Shown: positions 62,457 through 64,000 of the stretch, one piece after another
Position numbering within the stretch: position 1 is the stretch's first letter
How the letters are laid out: each line of letters begins with the position of its first letter
From: Clostridium estertheticum
Lineage (GTDB): Bacteria > Bacillota > Clostridia > Clostridiales > Clostridiaceae
Direction: 5' to 3'
Assembly: GCF_011065935.2 (NCBI RefSeq)
Contig: NZ_JAAMNH020000001.1
Coordinates: 2,005,001-2,069,000, forward strand
DNA length: 64,000 bases
The notes under the pieces: generated by a model
The model's input: the letters and a program-made list of their open reading frames with translations, nothing else
Databases searched by the model: none
What the model was told of the DNA's origin: nothing
Position numbers and translations under genes: made by a program

Positions 62457-63635
62457 TTAATATAAATGGCCCATTTTTTCTTTCTTAGTATTAAAGTACT
62501 TTTGATTATACAGATTTGTTTCCATAATCAATGGAACTCTTTCTACAACCTCTATGCCATGACCTCTAAGTCCAATAAGTTTTTTAGGATTGTTGGTCAT
62601 GAGCCTTAATTTTCTTACGTTAAGTTCACTTAATATTTGAGCTCCAATACCATAATCTCTCATGTCTGCTGGAAATCCTAATGCAATATTAGCTTCTTCA
62701 GTATCCATTCCTTCCTCTTGAAGCTTATAGGCTTTAATTTTGTTAATTAAACCTATTCCTCTGCCTTCCTGTCTTAGGTAAAGTAATATTCCTTTGCCTT
62801 CTTTTTCTATAGCTGCAAGGGCTGAAGCCAATTGCTCTCCACAATCACACTTTAATGAGTGGAAGGCATCGCCTGTTAAACATTCTGAATGAACCCTAAC
62901 TAAAACTTCATCCGTTTCACTTATTTCTCCCTTTACCAAAGCCACATGATGCTCTCCATTTAATTTATTTACAAAACCAACCATATTGAAGAAACCATAT
63001 GCTGTTGGAAGTTTTGCATCTGCAGCTCTCACAACATAGCATTCGCTTCCTCGTCTATAAGCGATTAAGTCCTCAATAGAAATAATTTTTAAGTCCTGTA
63101 ATTTTGCAAGCTCTATTAACTCTGGTAATTTTGCCATTGATCCATCTTCATTTAATATGTCACATATAATTCCTGAAGGGTCGAGTCCTGATAAGATAGG
63201 AAGATCCACTGCTACTTCTACTTTACTAGCTCTTTTTAAGGTTCCACCTTTAACAGATTTCACAATAAACATATGTCCAGGAGTCCTAAAATTACTCTTA
63301 GATTCCCCACGTTCTAGTAATTTATTTATAGTTAAGGCTCTTTCCTCAGCAGAAATCCCATTTTTTGTCTCCACGTAGTCTACGGATAAATCGAAAAGTG
63401 ACTTACTATCATTACCAACCATTTGAGGTATATCAAGTGCTTCAACTCTTTCCTGCGTTAATGCAATTGATATAAGCCCTTTACCATATTTCATCATGAA
63501 ATTAATGGATTCCTTACTGGTCATTTCAGCCGCCATAACAAGCGCACCATCATTTTCTAACCCACCATCGTCAACTACAATAACCATTTTTCCGTTTTTT
63601 ATATCTTCTAGTGCTGCTTCAATCTTTGCAAACAT
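62457..63635 (-). CDS. ribBA: RibBA: GTP cyclohydrolase II fused to a degenerate DHBP synthase domain
   Basis: A 392-residue two-domain protein. The C-terminal GTP cyclohydrolase II (from about 205) is intact: VRVHSECLTGDAFHSLKCDC with three zinc-binding Cys, LRQEGRGIGL and MRDYGIGAQIL. It opens GTP's imidazole ring, the first step towards riboflavin. The N-terminal RibB domain (3,4-dihydroxybutanone 4-phosphate synthase) keeps the fold but not the active site: the loop usually DDEDRENE reads DDGGLEND (22-29, Arg to Leu), GLIC reads GLIS (Ser56), the His of GHTEA is Lys138 and the Glu of ICE is Asp159. Loss of RibB activity is inferred. ATG 63635 has AGGAGG upstream. ribD lies 18 bases upstream; tandem terminators follow. 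Confidence 0.92.
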   Translation of the reverse strand: MFAKIEAALEDIKNGKMVIVVDDGGLENDGALVMAAEMTSKESINFMMKYGKGLISIALTQERVEALDIPQMVGNDSKSLFDLSVDYVETKNGISAEERALTINKLLERGESKSNFRTPGHMFIVKSVKGGTLKRASKVEVAVDLPILSGLDPSGIICDILNEDGSMAKLPELIELAKLQDLKIISIEDLIAYRRGSECYVVRAADAKLPTAYGFFNMVGFVNKLNGEHHVALVKGEISETDEVLVRVHSECLTGDAFHSLKCDCGEQLASALAAIEKEGKGILLYLRQEGRGIGLINKIKAYKLQEEGMDTEEANIALGFPADMRDYGIGAQILSELNVRKLRLMTNNPKKLIGLRGHGIEVVERVPLIMETNLYNQKYFNTKKEKMGHLY

Positions 63636-63653
63636 AATTTTGCCTCCTTATTT

Positions 63654-64000
63654 TTAAACGTAACCTTTAAAAATCACGTCACTACCAACTATTTCATGAG
63701 TGACTCTTTTTAGAATAATAGCATCTCTCATTCTTTCAATACCTATTCCTCCAACTGGAGACACCGCATTTTTTCCACCGATGATTTTTGGAGCTATAGT
63801 AGCATAAACCACATTTACCACTCCGCTTTCAAAAGCGCTGGCAAAAACTCCACTTCCACCTTCTATATATAGTGAATCGATTCCTCTATCACCTAGTGCT
63901 TTCACAATGTCTTTGAAATCTATTTTTTTTAATGTTTCTTTCAGTTTTAAAACCTCAACTCCCTTTTTAAGTAATTGTTCCTCTTTTTCTAGTGAAATAT
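63654..64000 (-). CDS. ribD: RibD reductase domain, 3' part
   Basis: The last 115 codons of a gene that runs off the window. LYIEGGSGVFASAFESGVVN, VVYATIAPKIIGGKNAV and the closing IERMRDAIIL, VGSDVIFKGYV are the C-terminal reductase (RibD_C) domain of the bifunctional pyrimidine deaminase/reductase of riboflavin synthesis, which acts directly after GTP cyclohydrolase II. The open frame continues to the window edge. In most Firmicutes ribE lies between ribD and ribBA; here only 18 bases separate them. Confidence 0.9.
   Translation of the reverse strand, partial: ISLEKEEQLLKKGVEVLKLKETLKKIDFKDIVKALGDRGIDSLYIEGGSGVFASAFESGVVNVVYATIAPKIIGGKNAVSPVGGIGIERMRDAIILKRVTHEIVGSDVIFKGYV

Overview
The window is AT-rich, gene-dense DNA from an anaerobic, spore-forming Firmicute, most likely a Clostridium in the strict sense. 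The evidence is a three-subunit [FeFe] hydrogenase of the electron-bifurcating type, a Spo0E-like phosphatase, AGGAGG-type ribosome binding sites, frequent GTG/TTG starts, many U-tailed terminators, and a YesM/YesN two-component pair with a DUF624 protein. No rRNA, tRNA, CRISPR array, prophage or intact insertion sequence is visible. The species call is inference.

Layout. 1-4005: hydC (partial), hydB, hydA and a small [2Fe-2S] protein, closed by a strong terminator. 4140-4247: remnant of a surface-protein Ig-like domain. 4422-15747: carbohydrate locus with a YesM/YesN two-component system, DUF624 protein, sugar-binding lipoprotein, two permeases, a GH112 galactosyl-HexNAc (or related) phosphorylase, then a frameshifted nucleotidyltransferase, a shredded N-acetylhexosamine kinase and a CBM9-like protein. 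16092-20929: single genes (two Nudix hydrolases, a Spo0E-like protein, an XRE regulator, a predicted wall hydrolase, a GNAT enzyme with a broken end). 21173-33196: secreted M16 protease, a 1813-residue kinase-like/ATPase/TPR/GAF/GGDEF protein and a SWIM-SNF2 helicase.

33248-38845: a NarL-type two-component system followed by a MacB-like ABC transporter with two different permeases and a four-helix protein. 38880-49264: mixed genes (poly-Asn TPR protein, Nudix-like protein without its catalytic residues, NhaC remnant, old yellow enzyme with divergent HxlR regulator, lipoprotein, O-antigen-ligase-like protein, DEAD helicase, CorC/HlyC protein). 49350-58806: triple-rhodanese lipoprotein, large hybrid histidine kinase, TlpA/CcdA redox pair, DUF2156 protein, GNAT enzyme and DMT transporter. 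58857-64000: SHOCT protein with an OmpR/BaeS-type two-component system, a DUF1287 protein, and ribBA plus the end of ribD.

How it fits together. Sensing dominates: four two-component or hybrid sensors and one diguanylate cyclase lie in 64 kb. The sugar locus looks built to import and phosphorolyse a galactosyl disaccharide, but its HexNAc-salvage genes are broken. The most unusual points are the RibB half of RibBA, which lacks several conserved active-site residues while the GTP cyclohydrolase II half is intact; the giant protein with degenerate kinase motifs and a canonical GGDEF domain; two promoters with conserved spacers; and several long trinucleotide repeats, two of them in frame inside genes.
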